Source: Novosphingobium naphthalenivorans NBRC 102051
GTDB lineage: Bacteria > Pseudomonadota > Alphaproteobacteria > Sphingomonadales > Sphingomonadaceae
Reading direction: 5' to 3'
Length of the DNA stretch: 50,828 nt
NCBI RefSeq assembly: GCF_001590985.1
Contig: NZ_BCTX01000035.1
Location: forward strand, 1 to 50,828
Shown one piece after another: positions 17,276 to 25,917 of this stretch; the stretch's first letter is position 1, and each line of letters starts with the position of its first letter. Both the position numbers and the translations under genes were made by a program. The notes beneath the pieces are model-generated. The model was not told where the DNA came from. It saw nothing but the letters and a program-made list of their open reading frames with translations, and searched no databases.

Positions 17276-17697
17276 GGCGCGCCCTGCTGCTCGCCGCGCT
17301 GGCCGCGGCTCCCGCGACGGCGGCCACGGTGGAACTCACGGTGGCCACCGGCCAATGGGTTCAGGTCTTCCCCAACGACGTGGAACGCGCAACCGGCCGC
17401 AGCGTTCGCGTCGATGCCGCCAGTGTCGCGGCAGGCGGGCTGGGCGTTCAGTTCCGCCAGGCCGCCGTGCTGCTGCGCGCGGAAGGCAGTTATCCCTATG
17501 GCACGACAATCTACGCGCTGCGCAGCGTGAACTGCGCCGCCGGACTGCAAGCCACATATCAGTGGAGCGCAGTGGGACCGAGCGGCGCCGTTCTGGGTAC
17601 GCAGACCATAGCCAGCCCCACCGCGCAGCAGATCCATTGGGATACGCAGGACGGCAAAGTGCTCAAATTCGTCTGCCAGGGCATCCTTCCGCGGTAG
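17272..17697 (+). CDS. Small secreted protein of unknown function
   Basis: A 141-residue protein starting at GTG 17272, which overlaps the ftsK TGA (GTGA). The first 17 residues (RRALLLAALAAAPATA) form a signal peptide. The mature part is beta-rich with two cysteines (VNCAAG and FVCQGILPR) that could form a disulfide. I recognise no family. Coupling to ftsK is positional only; LolA sits at this place in many alphaproteobacteria, but this sequence lacks LolA features. Confidence 0.65.
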   Translation: MRRALLLAALAAAPATAATVELTVATGQWVQVFPNDVERATGRSVRVDAASVAAGGLGVQFRQAAVLLRAEGSYPYGTTIYALRSVNCAAGLQATYQWSAVGPSGAVLGTQTIASPTAQQIHWDTQDGKVLKFVCQGILPR

Positions 17698-18006
17698 GTG
17701 CCTTGGCCCCAACTCATCCTCCCCCATCGGGGGAGGGGAACCACCCGAAGGGTGGTGGAGGGGGCTTTGCAAATACCGATGTAGCGCCTTGTCGCGCCCC
17801 CTCCGTCAGCCACTTCGTGACTGCCACCTCCCCCGGCGGGGGAGGATCTTGTGATTTCGGCTAACACCAGCCCGCTCCCAGCCTTCCCGATCGCCTCGTC
17901 CATTCTCCCCCGCCTGAATTTGTGCACGGCAGCCACCCGCGGGGTTGGTGATCGCCGGTCCAGCGCCTAGATTGCACGCCACGCAACGGCCGCATCGGAT
18001 CCCCCC
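17698..18006. other. 309-bp gap between the secreted-protein gene and the Kef-type gene
   Basis: Most of it (17712-17848) is the GC-palindrome repeat listed separately. The remaining 150 bases before the antiporter start show no clear promoter hexamers or further repeats. Confidence 0.5.
17712..17848. repeat. Paired CCTCCCCC palindrome element
   Basis: Two facing copies of a hairpin unit: CCTCCCCC atc GGGGGAGG at 17718-17736 and CCTCCCCC ggc GGGGGAGG at 17827-17845. Between them are CCACCC gaa GGGTGG (17741-17755) and a partly diverged counterpart (CAGCCACTTCGTGACTG near 17809). A related element is at 23657-23772. Probably a non-autonomous palindromic repeat acting as a terminator. Confidence 0.7.
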
Positions 18007-19776
18007 ATGGAACACCAGACCCAAGCCTTCCCACTGCAGGACGGATTCCTCCTGCTGGGGACAGCGCTTGTCTTCGTGCTGCTGTTCCGGCGGCTGGGGC
18101 TCGGCGCGACACTGGGCTACCTGCTCGCGGGGGCCGTGCTGGGGCCCTATGCGCTCGATCTGATCGGCGATCCGGAAAGCAAGATCGGCTTTGCCGAGCT
18201 GGGGATCACCCTGCTGCTGTTCATCGTCGGGCTCGAACTGGCGCCGCGGCGTCTGTGGCGGATGCGGCATGAGATCTTCGGTCTCGGCCTTCTGCAAGTC
18301 GCCCTGTGCGGTCTGGCCGTTTCGTGGGTCATCCATACTTTCGCCGGCTTCAGTATCGAGGCTTCGCTGGCGCTGGGCCTGCCGCTGGGCCTGTCTTCGA
18401 CGGCGCAGGTCCTGCCGATGCTGCAAAGCGCCGGGCGCCTGCATACCCCGTTCGGCGAGCGCTCTTTCGCGATCCTGCTGTTCCAGGATCTCTCGATCAT
18501 CCCGCTGATCACGATCATCGCCGCGATGAACCGCAATCCCAGCCTGCCCGCCGGTCCTCCCGGATGGCAGCTGGCGCTGACCACCGTGCTCGCGATCGGC
18601 GGGCTGATCGCGGCCGGGCGCTTCGTGATCCGCCCGCTGTTCCGCCTGATCGGCAATCTCGGCGAGCGCGAGATGTTCGTCTTCGCCGCGCTGTTCACCG
18701 TGATCGCCGCCGCGGCGCTGATGCAGGCGCTCGGCCTCTCGACCGCGCTGGGGGCTTTCGTCGCAGGCGTCATGCTGGCCGACAGCCCTTACCGGCACGA
18801 ACTGGAAGCCGATGTCGAGCCGTTCCGCTCAATCCTGCTCGGCCTGTTCTTCATGTCGGTGGGGATGATGCTGGATCTTTCCGCCATCGCCCAGCGCCCG
18901 CTGTTCGTCGCGGCCATGGCGCTGGCGCTGATCGTGGTGAAGTCGGGCGTGATCTTCGGCCTGGGGCTGCTCTTCAAGATGAACTGGCGCAGCGCGCTGG
19001 CGCTGGGTCTGCTGCTCAGCCAGGGCGGTGAATTCGGCTTTGTGCTGTTCGCGCAGGCCGCCGACGCCTGGCTGGTGGAACCGCAGGCCGCCAGCCTGTT
19101 CGGCGCCATCGTCACCCTGTCGATGGTCGCCACACCGTTCCTGATGATGGCCACGCGCCGCATCCGGGAAATCCCCGTGGTGGCGGAAGAGCGCGAAGGC
19201 CCGCAGCAGGATGGCGCCAGCGCGATTGTCGTCGGTTACGGCCGCTTCGGTCAGACCGTCGCGCAGATCCTGATCGCCGCGCAGATCGAAGTGACGCTGA
19301 TCGATACCGACATCGAGATGATCGATATCGCCAGCGGCTTCGGCGCCAAAGTCTGGTTCGGCGACGGCACCCGGATCGACCTGCTGCGGCAGGCCGGGGC
19401 GGAGGAGGCCGAACTGATCGCCTTCTGCATCGATGGCGACCAGTTGACCGAGGACTTCATCCACGCCGTCCACGCCGCCTTCCCCCAGGCCGAGCTTCAC
19501 GCCCGCGTGTTCGACCGGCGCGGCCTGCTGCGCCTCAAGGATGCCCCCATGACGTCGGTCACGCGCGAAGTGATGGAATCGGCGGTCGTGCTCGCCCGCA
19601 ATGCCCTGAAAAGCCTTCACGTATCGCTGGAGGATATCGACAAGGCCGAGACCATGTACCGTTCGCGCGACAAGGAACGGCTTTCGCTGCAATACGAAAC
19701 CGGCGACTTGCGCGCGGCCCGCGACCGCATCCTGACCCAGCCGGTGCGCGCCGCGCGTCAGGCGGGAACCGAATAA
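18007..19776 (+). CDS. Kef-type (CPA2) cation/proton antiporter with RCK domain
   Basis: A 589-residue inner-membrane protein. Residues 10-390 hold about twelve membrane segments with family motifs GATLGYLLAGAVLGPYAL, ELGITLLLFIVGLELAP and FAVLLFQDLSIIPLI-like FAILLFQDLSIIPLIT. The cytosolic RCK/TrkA-N domain follows at about 400-530, with nucleotide loop VVGYGRFGQTVAQIL. KefB/C proteins exchange K+ for H+ and are gated by glutathione adducts. It is a stand-alone gene; no kefF/kefG partner is visible nearby. Its end overlaps the end of the convergent Lrp-type gene by 19 bases. Confidence 0.9.
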   Translation: MEHQTQAFPLQDGFLLLGTALVFVLLFRRLGLGATLGYLLAGAVLGPYALDLIGDPESKIGFAELGITLLLFIVGLELAPRRLWRMRHEIFGLGLLQVALCGLAVSWVIHTFAGFSIEASLALGLPLGLSSTAQVLPMLQSAGRLHTPFGERSFAILLFQDLSIIPLITIIAAMNRNPSLPAGPPGWQLALTTVLAIGGLIAAGRFVIRPLFRLIGNLGEREMFVFAALFTVIAAAALMQALGLSTALGAFVAGVMLADSPYRHELEADVEPFRSILLGLFFMSVGMMLDLSAIAQRPLFVAAMALALIVVKSGVIFGLGLLFKMNWRSALALGLLLSQGGEFGFVLFAQAADAWLVEPQAASLFGAIVTLSMVATPFLMMATRRIREIPVVAEEREGPQQDGASAIVVGYGRFGQTVAQILIAAQIEVTLIDTDIEMIDIASGFGAKVWFGDGTRIDLLRQAGAEEAELIAFCIDGDQLTEDFIHAVHAAFPQAELHARVFDRRGLLRLKDAPMTSVTREVMESAVVLARNALKSLHVSLEDIDKAETMYRSRDKERLSLQYETGDLRAARDRILTQPVRAARQAGTE

Positions 19777-20216
19777 CCCTCGAACCGCTTGATCCGGCGC
19801 AGCGAGAAGCTGGTCTTCATCGAGGAAACGCCCGGCAGCCGCGCCAGGCAATCGCGATGCACCCGGTCATAGTGGTCGAGATCGGCGGCCGCCACGCGCA
19901 GCAGATAGTCCGCCGCCCCGCTCATCAGGTGGCATTCAAGGATATCGTCGAAATCGCGGACCGCCCGTTCGAACCGGTCCATCGCCTCGCGGCTCTGGCT
20001 GGTGAGCGTGATTTCGACGAACACTTCCACCGAGAGGCCCAGCCGGCGCGCATCGACGCGCGCGGCATAACCCAGGATCAGGCCCTGCTCTTCCAGCGCT
20101 TTGATCCGGCGGTGGCAGGCCGATGGCGAGAGGTGCACGAGCAAGGCCAGTTCGGCAATCGAGCGCGACGAATCCGCCTGCAACGCTTCCAGCAAGGCGC
20201 GGTCGGCCCTATCCAT
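19758..20216 (-). CDS. Lrp/AsnC family regulator of alanine dehydrogenase
   Basis: A 152-residue regulator: N-terminal winged helix-turn-helix (DRALLEALQADSSRSIAELA, LSPSACHRRIKALEEQGLI) and C-terminal RAM ligand-binding domain (ILECHLMSGAADYLLRV). It is divergent from ald over 136 bases containing a perfect dyad. In this arrangement such proteins (AldR type) usually switch ald in response to alanine. The direct ligand is inferred. Confidence 0.9.
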   Translation of the reverse strand: MDRADRALLEALQADSSRSIAELALLVHLSPSACHRRIKALEEQGLILGYAARVDARRLGLSVEVFVEITLTSQSREAMDRFERAVRDFDDILECHLMSGAADYLLRVAAADLDHYDRVHRDCLARLPGVSSMKTSFSLRRIKRFEGYSVPA

Positions 20217-20237
20217 GAAATTTTCTCCCTGAAAATC

Positions 20238-20258
20238 GAATGATTTCGAAAATCATTC
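20238..20258. promoter_or_regulatory. Lrp-type operator between the regulator and ald
   Basis: Perfect palindrome GAATGATTT (20238-20246) cga AAATCATTC (20250-20258), AT-rich in a GC-rich region. It is 21 bases from the regulator start and 94 from the ald start, so one site could control both. Length and AT content suit Lrp/AsnC binding. Confidence 0.7.
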
Positions 20259-20352
20259 CGATCACAGCAGAGATCAAGCGTAAATTTGGTGAAACATTGC
20301 TGCCTAAGGGGTGTATTTTCCCTTCACAGCATCCCCGCACCGGAGACGAACC

Positions 20353-21492
20353 ATGCGCATCGGCACTGTCAAGGAAATCAAGAACCACGAATACCGCGTC
20401 GGCCTCACGCCCGAGAGCGTGCACGAACTGGTCCGCCACGGGCACGAAGTCTGGGTCGAAAGCGGTGCGGGCCTCGGCATCGGCGCCAGCGATGCCGACT
20501 ACCAGCGCTGCGGCGCCAAACTGATCGCCACCGCCGCCGAAGTGTTCGCGGGCTGCGCAATGATCGTGAAAGTGAAGGAACCGCAGGCCGTCGAGCGCGC
20601 GATGCTGCGCGAAGGGCAGATCCTCTACACGTACCTCCACCTCGCGCCCGATCCAGAGCAGACCGCCGATCTCGTCAAGTCGGGCGTCACCGCGATCGCC
20701 TATGAAACCGTCACTGGACCGGGCGGCTCGCTGCCACTGCTCAAGCCGATGAGCCAGGTGGCCGGGCGCATGTCGATCCAGGCTGGCGCCACCGCGCTGG
20801 AAAAGGCCCATGGCGGGCGCGGCGTGCTGCTGGGCGGCGTACCGGGCGTGATGCCGGGCAAGGTCGCGGTGATCGGCGGCGGCGTGGTTGGCTTCAATGC
20901 CGCGCAGATGGCCGTGGGCCTCGGCGCCGACGTGACCATCCTCGACCGCAGCCCCGATGTGCTGGAACGCCTCGGCATCCACTTCGAAGCCCGCGCCAAG
21001 ACCCGCTTTTCGAGCACCGCAAACCTTGCCGAGAGCGTGGCCGAGGCCGATCTCGTGATCGGGGCCGTGCTGATCCCGGGCGCTGCCGCCCCCAAGCTCG
21101 TCACCCGCGACATGCTCGGCACGATGAAGCCCGGCGCAGTGCTGGTCGATGTCGCCATCGACCAGGGCGGCTGCTTCGAGACCAGCCATGCCACCACCCA
21201 CGCCGAACCGACATTCGTGGTGGACGGCATCGTTCACTATTGCGTGGCCAACATGCCCGGCGCCGTGGCCCGCACCAGCACTTATGCGCTCAACAACGTG
21301 ACGCTGCCGCACGCCCTGGCCCTTGCCGCTGCCTTTGACGGGGCGGACGGCTGGAAGGCCGCGCTGCGGGCCGATCCGCACCTTGCCGCCGGCCTCAACG
21401 TCCACGCCGGGCACGTGACTTACGAGGCCGTGGCCCGCGAGCTGGGCTATGATTTCGTGCCGGTGGAATCGGTGCTGCAACAGGCAAATTAA
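20353..21492 (+). CDS. ald: Alanine dehydrogenase
   Basis: A 379-residue NAD-dependent enzyme interconverting L-alanine with pyruvate and ammonia. Substrate residues match the Mycobacterium enzyme: R15 (EYRVGLTP), K75 (VKVKEP) and catalytic H96 (YTYLHLAP). The NAD loop is [15 protein letters not shown] (about 174-188). The C-terminal family motif is [20 protein letters not shown]. An ATG 8 bases after GGAGACGAA decides the start. It is controlled by the divergent Lrp-type gene. Confidence 0.96.
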   Translation: MRIGTVKEIKNHEYRVGLTPESVHELVRHGHEVWVESGAGLGIGASDADYQRCGAKLIATAAEVFAGCAMIVKVKEPQAVERAMLREGQILYTYLHLAPDPEQTADLVKSGVTAIAYETVTGPGGSLPLLKPMSQVAGRMSIQAGATALEKAHGGRGVLLGGVPGVMPGKVAVIGGGVVGFNAAQMAVGLGADVTILDRSPDVLERLGIHFEARAKTRFSSTANLAESVAEADLVIGAVLIPGAAAPKLVTRDMLGTMKPGAVLVDVAIDQGGCFETSHATTHAEPTFVVDGIVHYCVANMPGAVARTSTYALNNVTLPHALALAAAFDGADGWKAALRADPHLAAGLNVHAGHVTYEAVARELGYDFVPVESVLQQAN

Positions 21493-21516
21493 CGAGAGTG
21501 TTAACCTCATATTGAA

Positions 21517-21558
21517 AGCCTTGTCCCATGGATCGGTCATGCTCCATGGGACAAGGCT
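21517..21558 (+). promoter_or_regulatory. Perfect 15-bp hairpin over the GGDEF gene start
   Basis: Arms at 21517-21531 (AGCCTTGTCCCATGG) and 21544-21558 (CCATGGGACAAGGCT) with a 12-nt loop. The ATG at 21539, the first in-frame ATG suiting the signal peptide, lies in the loop. The hairpin is 25 bases past the ald stop. It has no T run, so it may be an attenuator or a translational control element. Confidence 0.7.
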
Positions 21559-23263
21559 CTTCCTGACCGGTCTGCTGGCTATCGCCTGCACCTTGCTGGG
21601 TGCGCCGGTGGCAGCCGCGACCTCCGGTTTTCCGGCAGGATCAGTCTGCACGGCCCTTGCCGCGGACAATGCCGCGGACAATGCCAGCACCGCCGCTCTC
21701 GCCCGGAATCCGGCCCATTGGGACTGCAGCAGGGCAAACTGGGCCATCGACGGCGCCAGAGCAAGCCTGGTGCGGATCGACATGGCCGGGCGCCCGCTCG
21801 CCGCCGGTTCCGTCCTGACGACGCGCCTGACCCGCTTCGACCGCCTGTGGCTTACTGCAATCGGCCGCGACGGCACCAGCACCACCCGCGAAATCACTTC
21901 CGGCGACCTGCGATTTTCCACCACCCACTGGAAAATGCGGATGCCGCTCCCGCGCTTACATGCGCCGGTGACGGCCTATGTCCTGAAAGTGACCGGAGCC
22001 CGGCACCCGGGCCTGCTTTCGGACGTGCAGGTCGCACCGCCGCCGGACGAAGCGCGGGTCGGCAATGAGCAGATCCTGCTCGCCATGCTGTGCGGGCTGA
22101 TGCTCATGCCGCTGGTGCTGAACTTCGGGTTCTACCGGGTGCTGCGCCAGCCCTTTGCCCTGTGGCACGCGCTCGCCGTGTTCGGGATGCTGGTCCAGAC
22201 TTTCGTCGCCAGCGGTCTGGTGAACCGGTTCTTCGTACTGTCGCTGTTCGAAATCTGTGCCTTGTCATCGGCAAGCCTGGCCCTGGCGAGCATCGCCGCC
22301 ACGCAGTTCCTGGCATCGCTTGTCGAACCGGGCATGCTGGGCCCGTGGCAAAAGAGATTGCTGCGCGCCACCGGGCCCTGGATGGCCGTGTGGTCCATCT
22401 ATTACCTCTTTGCCGGCGGCCCCCTGCTGCCGAGCGTCTCCGCCGTCTATTATGCGGCCTTCCTGCCGCTCTTCGCCATGCTCGTATGGTCCATGGCGAC
22501 AGCGGCGCGGCGCGGCAGCCGCACGGTCTGGTTCCAGATCATCGGCTGGACGCCGCTGATCGGCATGGCGCTGGTGCGGATCGGATCGCTGCTGGGCATG
22601 GCCGATTCGCCCCTGAGCGTGATGACCGCGCAGCACCTCTCCCTCGGCTTCGAAGTGCTGCTCAGCACCCTGGGCGCCGCCGACCGTTTCATGACGATCA
22701 AGCACGAACGCGACCGGGCGATCACCCAGTCCCGGTTCCTCGAAAGCCTCGCCGAGCGCGATCCGCTGACCGGGCTCTTCAACCGGCGCGGGTTCGAGGA
22801 ACGCTATGCCCAGCTGGCGAAGAAGGGCTTCGACACCATGGCCGTGCTCGATCTCGATCATTTCAAGCTGATCAACGACACCCGGGGCCATGCGATGGGC
22901 GATGCCGTACTGAAAGCAGTCGCGCGGGCGCTGATGCCGGACGAGGACACGGTCGCCGTGCGCTTCGGCGGCGAGGAATTCCTGCTGCTGCTGCGCGGGC
23001 CGGACGCGGCCGATCGGGCCGAGCGCCGCCGCCAGTCGATCCCGGTGCGCATCGCCGCCGAAATCTCGGGCCTCGACCGGCCCGTAACCGCCAGCATGGG
23101 CCTGATTACCGGCGCGCCGCTCATGCGTTTTGCCGATCTCTATGCCCAATGCGACGCGCTGCTCTATCAGGCCAAGTCGGAAGGCCGCAATCGCACCGCA
23201 CATACCGCCATGACGGTCGAAACGGATACCGGCGCGAACAGTACCGTCGTCAATCTCCGGTAA
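21539..23263 (+). CDS. Membrane diguanylate cyclase (7TM-DISM-like and GGDEF)
   Basis: A 574-residue protein expected to make c-di-GMP. A signal-like segment (LFLTGLLAIACTLLGAPVAA) leads to a periplasmic beta-rich domain (about 30-180) typical of 7TMR-DISM extracellular sensors, then seven hydrophobic segments (about 185-370), then a cytosolic GGDEF domain. The domain has DPLTGLFNRRGFEERY and the active loop RFGGEEFLLL (GGEEF). The RxxD inhibitory site normally 5 residues before it is missing (DEDT there). Start is uncertain: ATG 21539 lacks a Shine-Dalgarno and lies in a hairpin loop; TTG 21512 is the alternative. Its end overlaps the convergent thioesterase by 14 bases. Confidence 0.85.
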   Translation: MLHGTRLFLTGLLAIACTLLGAPVAAATSGFPAGSVCTALAADNAADNASTAALARNPAHWDCSRANWAIDGARASLVRIDMAGRPLAAGSVLTTRLTRFDRLWLTAIGRDGTSTTREITSGDLRFSTTHWKMRMPLPRLHAPVTAYVLKVTGARHPGLLSDVQVAPPPDEARVGNEQILLAMLCGLMLMPLVLNFGFYRVLRQPFALWHALAVFGMLVQTFVASGLVNRFFVLSLFEICALSSASLALASIAATQFLASLVEPGMLGPWQKRLLRATGPWMAVWSIYYLFAGGPLLPSVSAVYYAAFLPLFAMLVWSMATAARRGSRTVWFQIIGWTPLIGMALVRIGSLLGMADSPLSVMTAQHLSLGFEVLLSTLGAADRFMTIKHERDRAITQSRFLESLAERDPLTGLFNRRGFEERYAQLAKKGFDTMAVLDLDHFKLINDTRGHAMGDAVLKAVARALMPDEDTVAVRFGGEEFLLLLRGPDAADRAERRRQSIPVRIAAEISGLDRPVTASMGLITGAPLMRFADLYAQCDALLYQAKSEGRNRTAHTAMTVETDTGANSTVVNLR

Positions 23264-23648
23264 AGCGCGCCGCCACGTCTTCGGGCACCCGCATCAGGCG
23301 GCCGCTGGCGATATCGATCATGGCCCAGGTGGTCCGGGCCGAAACGATCACTTTCCCCGCCGCATTGCGAAAATCGACCCGCCGGTCGAAGCGCGCGCCA
23401 TGCGGCCCATCGGGAATGAACGTCTCGGCCGTGACACTTTCCCCTTCGCGGATATTGCCGCGGTAGTCGATCTCGTGCCGGGTCACGACCCAGGCATATT
23501 TCGCCTGCTGTTCGGGCAGCGCGTAAGCTTCCCAGTGCGCCGTCGCGATGGCCTCCATCCACTGCACCCAGACCGCGTTGTTGACGTGGCCCATCACATC
23601 GATGTCTCCGGGCCGCGCGGTGAAGGTTAGGGTGAAGCGGTTGCTCAC
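23250..23648 (-). CDS. Acyl-CoA thioesterase, 4HBT/YbgC type
   Basis: A 132-residue hotdog-fold protein. The active-site segment is GDIDVMGHVNNAVWVQWMEA with the family aspartate and H-V-N-N, followed by EIDYRGNIREGESV and the closing strand AMIDIASGRLMRVPEDV. Such enzymes hydrolyse acyl-CoA thioesters; chain length is unknown. It lies downstream of the oligopeptidase B gene in the same direction, but a long palindromic repeat separates them. Confidence 0.88.
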   Translation of the reverse strand: MSNRFTLTFTARPGDIDVMGHVNNAVWVQWMEAIATAHWEAYALPEQQAKYAWVVTRHEIDYRGNIREGESVTAETFIPDGPHGARFDRRVDFRNAAGKVIVSARTTWAMIDIASGRLMRVPEDVAARFTGD

Positions 23649-23656
23649 AGGGATAA

Positions 23657-23772
23657 CACCACCCCCCGGCCCTCTCCTCTGAAGAGGAGGGGGAGAGGAG
23701 TTCCCGCCGAGAAAGCCCCCTCCTCTTCAGCCCCAGCCTTCGCTGGGGCAGGCATCGGGGTTGGGGGTGGTG
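23657..23772. repeat. Palindromic repeat between oligopeptidase B and thioesterase
   Basis: Outer arms CACCACCCCC (23657-23666) and GGGGGTGGTG (23763-23772). Inside are TCCTCT/AAGAGGA pairs and a perfect hairpin GCCCCAGC cttc GCTGGGGC (23730-23749). It resembles the element at 17712-17848. It lies just past the end of the oligopeptidase B gene. Confidence 0.65.
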
Positions 23773-23784
23773 GAAGCAAGGACT

Positions 23785-25875
23785 TCACCCCTCCACGCCC
23801 AGTTGCCAGAGGATAAACGCGAATTCCTCCGCGGTTTCCTTCAGGCTCTCGAACCGGCCGGACTTGCCGCCGTGGCCCGCGCCCATGTTGGTCTTGAAGA
23901 TCAGCTCGTTGTCATCGGTCTTCAGCTCGCGCAGCTTCGCCACCCACTTGGCCGGTTCCCAATAGGTCACGCGCGGGTCGTTAAGCCCAGCGGTGACCAT
24001 CAGCGGCGGATAGGCCTGCGCCTTGATCTGGTCATAAGGGCTGTAGCTCAGGATATGCTCGAAGGCGGCCTTGTCCTCGATCGGGTTGCCCCATTCGGGC
24101 CATTCGCCCGGCGTCAGCGGCAGGGTCTCGTCGAGCATGGTGTTGAGCACGTCGACGAACGGCACATGCGCCACCACCGCGCCCCACAAGTGCGGATCGG
24201 AATTGATCACCGCGCCCATCAGTTCGCCGCCCGCCGAGCCGCCGGCGATGGCGATCTTGCCCTCGGTGGTGAAACCGCGCTCGATCAGGCCCTTCGCGCA
24301 GTCCACGAAGTCGTTGAAGGTATTGGTGCGCTGCTCCAGCTTGCCCGCCTTGTACCAGGCGCGGCCCATGTCGTCGCCGCCGCGGATATGGGCAATGGCA
24401 TAAGCGAAACCGCGATCGACCAGGCTGAGACGCGCGGTCGAGAAGCCGGGATCGATCGCAATGCCGTAAGCGCCATAGCCGTAGAGATAGAGCGGCCCTG
24501 CGGCGTCCTCTCCCTTTGGGCGATCCTTGCGGTAAACGATGCTCACCGGAATCGCGGTGCCATCGCGCGCGGTGATCTCCAGCCGCTCGGTCGCATAGAG
24601 CGAGGCATCGTAGCCCGAGGGGATTTCCTGCACCTTGAGCGTTTCCATGGTGCGCGCGGCGACATCGTAATCGAGCACCGAGCTGGGCATGACCATCGAT
24701 TCGTAGGACAGCCGAAGCTTTTCCATGTGCCATTCGGGATTGTTCGAAAGCCCCGCCGAAAAGCTCGCCTCGGGAAATTCGATCGGCTCGATCCGGGCGG
24801 GATCGTCGTAATAGCGCACCTCGATCCGGTCGAGCCCGCGCACGCGGCCCTCGATCACGTAGAAATCGCGGAACAGGTCGACGCCGGTCAGGTAGAATTG
24901 ATCCGAACCCTCGATCAGCGTCGTCCATGCACCGGGATTGTCCAGCGGCGCGGTGGCGAGGCGGAAGTTCTCGTGAGTGTCGTTGGTGTGGATGTAGAGC
25001 ACGCCCTCGCGCTCATCCACGTCGTATTCCACGCCCTTGGCGCGCGCCTTGACGAGGATCTGCTCGCCCAGCGGATCGTCCGCCAAGACCAGCCGCGCTT
25101 CGCTGGTCTCGTGGTCGCTGGCGCCGATAATCAGCCACTTCTCGTTCGAGGAAAGCGAGGAGCCGACGCGGAAGCCATCGTCATCCTCATGGTAAAGCTC
25201 GACGTCCTTCTCCAGCGGCTCGCCCAGCCAGTGGAGACGGGCATTGTCGGTGCGCCACTGCTCGTTGGCGAGCGAATAGACGAGGCCCTTGTCCTGAGCG
25301 ACCCAGACGAGGCTGGAGAGCGTGCCGGGAATTTCGTCGGCCAGCAGCTCGCCGGTTTCGAGGTTCTTGATCCGCGCGGTGAAGCGCTCCGAGCCGTTGT
25401 CGTCCACTGCATAGGCCAGCAGCTTGCCATTGGCGCTGACGGAGATAGCGCCGAGGCGGAAGTAGTCCTTGCCTTCGGCCAGCGCCACTTCGTCAAGCAT
25501 CAGCTCATCGGGGCCCCCAGCGACCGGTTTGCGCCACCACTTCTTGTATTCGGCGCCTTCCTCGAACTCGATCCAGTAGAGCCAGTCGCCGTCCTTCTGC
25601 GGCACCGATTTGTCCGCTTCCTTGATGCGGCCGCGCATTTCGGTGAACAGCGCGTCGATCCGCGCCTGATGCGGCTTCATCCGCGCCTCGAACCAGGCAT
25701 TTTCCGCTTCGAGATGCGTCAGCACTTCCTTGTCGGTGACTTCCGGATATCCGGGATCGCGCATCCAGGCATATTCGTCCGTGACGGTCAGATCGTGACG
25801 GGTGAAGGAATGCGGCTTTTTCGCCGCCTGCGGGGGACCGGAAAGGGTCGGGGTGGAATCTGCCATGGCTCGCAT
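23785..25875 (-). CDS. ptrB: Oligopeptidase B (S9 serine peptidase)
   Basis: A 696-residue cytosolic peptidase that cuts short peptides after Lys or Arg. The N-terminal 7-bladed beta-propeller domain (about 70-415) starts after HDLTVTDEYAWMRDP. The C-terminal alpha/beta-hydrolase holds the nucleophile in GGSAGGELMGAV (serine near 547), the acid in TAGLNDPRVTYWEPAKW and the histidine in NMGAGHGGKSGR. YGYGAYGIAIDPGFS is the usual oxyanion region. Start is ATG 25875 or 25866. It is divergent from the M24B aminopeptidase with only 42 bases between, so both promoters are very compact. Confidence 0.93.
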   Translation of the reverse strand: MRAMADSTPTLSGPPQAAKKPHSFTRHDLTVTDEYAWMRDPGYPEVTDKEVLTHLEAENAWFEARMKPHQARIDALFTEMRGRIKEADKSVPQKDGDWLYWIEFEEGAEYKKWWRKPVAGGPDELMLDEVALAEGKDYFRLGAISVSANGKLLAYAVDDNGSERFTARIKNLETGELLADEIPGTLSSLVWVAQDKGLVYSLANEQWRTDNARLHWLGEPLEKDVELYHEDDDGFRVGSSLSSNEKWLIIGASDHETSEARLVLADDPLGEQILVKARAKGVEYDVDEREGVLYIHTNDTHENFRLATAPLDNPGAWTTLIEGSDQFYLTGVDLFRDFYVIEGRVRGLDRIEVRYYDDPARIEPIEFPEASFSAGLSNNPEWHMEKLRLSYESMVMPSSVLDYDVAARTMETLKVQEIPSGYDASLYATERLEITARDGTAIPVSIVYRKDRPKGEDAAGPLYLYGYGAYGIAIDPGFSTARLSLVDRGFAYAIAHIRGGDDMGRAWYKAGKLEQRTNTFNDFVDCAKGLIERGFTTEGKIAIAGGSAGGELMGAVINSDPHLWGAVVAHVPFVDVLNTMLDETLPLTPGEWPEWGNPIEDKAAFEHILSYSPYDQIKAQAYPPLMVTAGLNDPRVTYWEPAKWVAKLRELKTDDNELIFKTNMGAGHGGKSGRFESLKETAEEFAFILWQLGVEG

Positions 25876-25917
25876 CTATGTAGCATTGATGCCCCCCGCA
25901 AGCCGGATACCCCAGAC

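Noticed and set aside
23761..25917. Open frame of 719 codons in front of the M24B gene
   Set aside because: It runs exactly antisense to ptrB, with composition (Arg/His-rich, no domain) expected from high-GC codon bias. The true start is ATG 25918.
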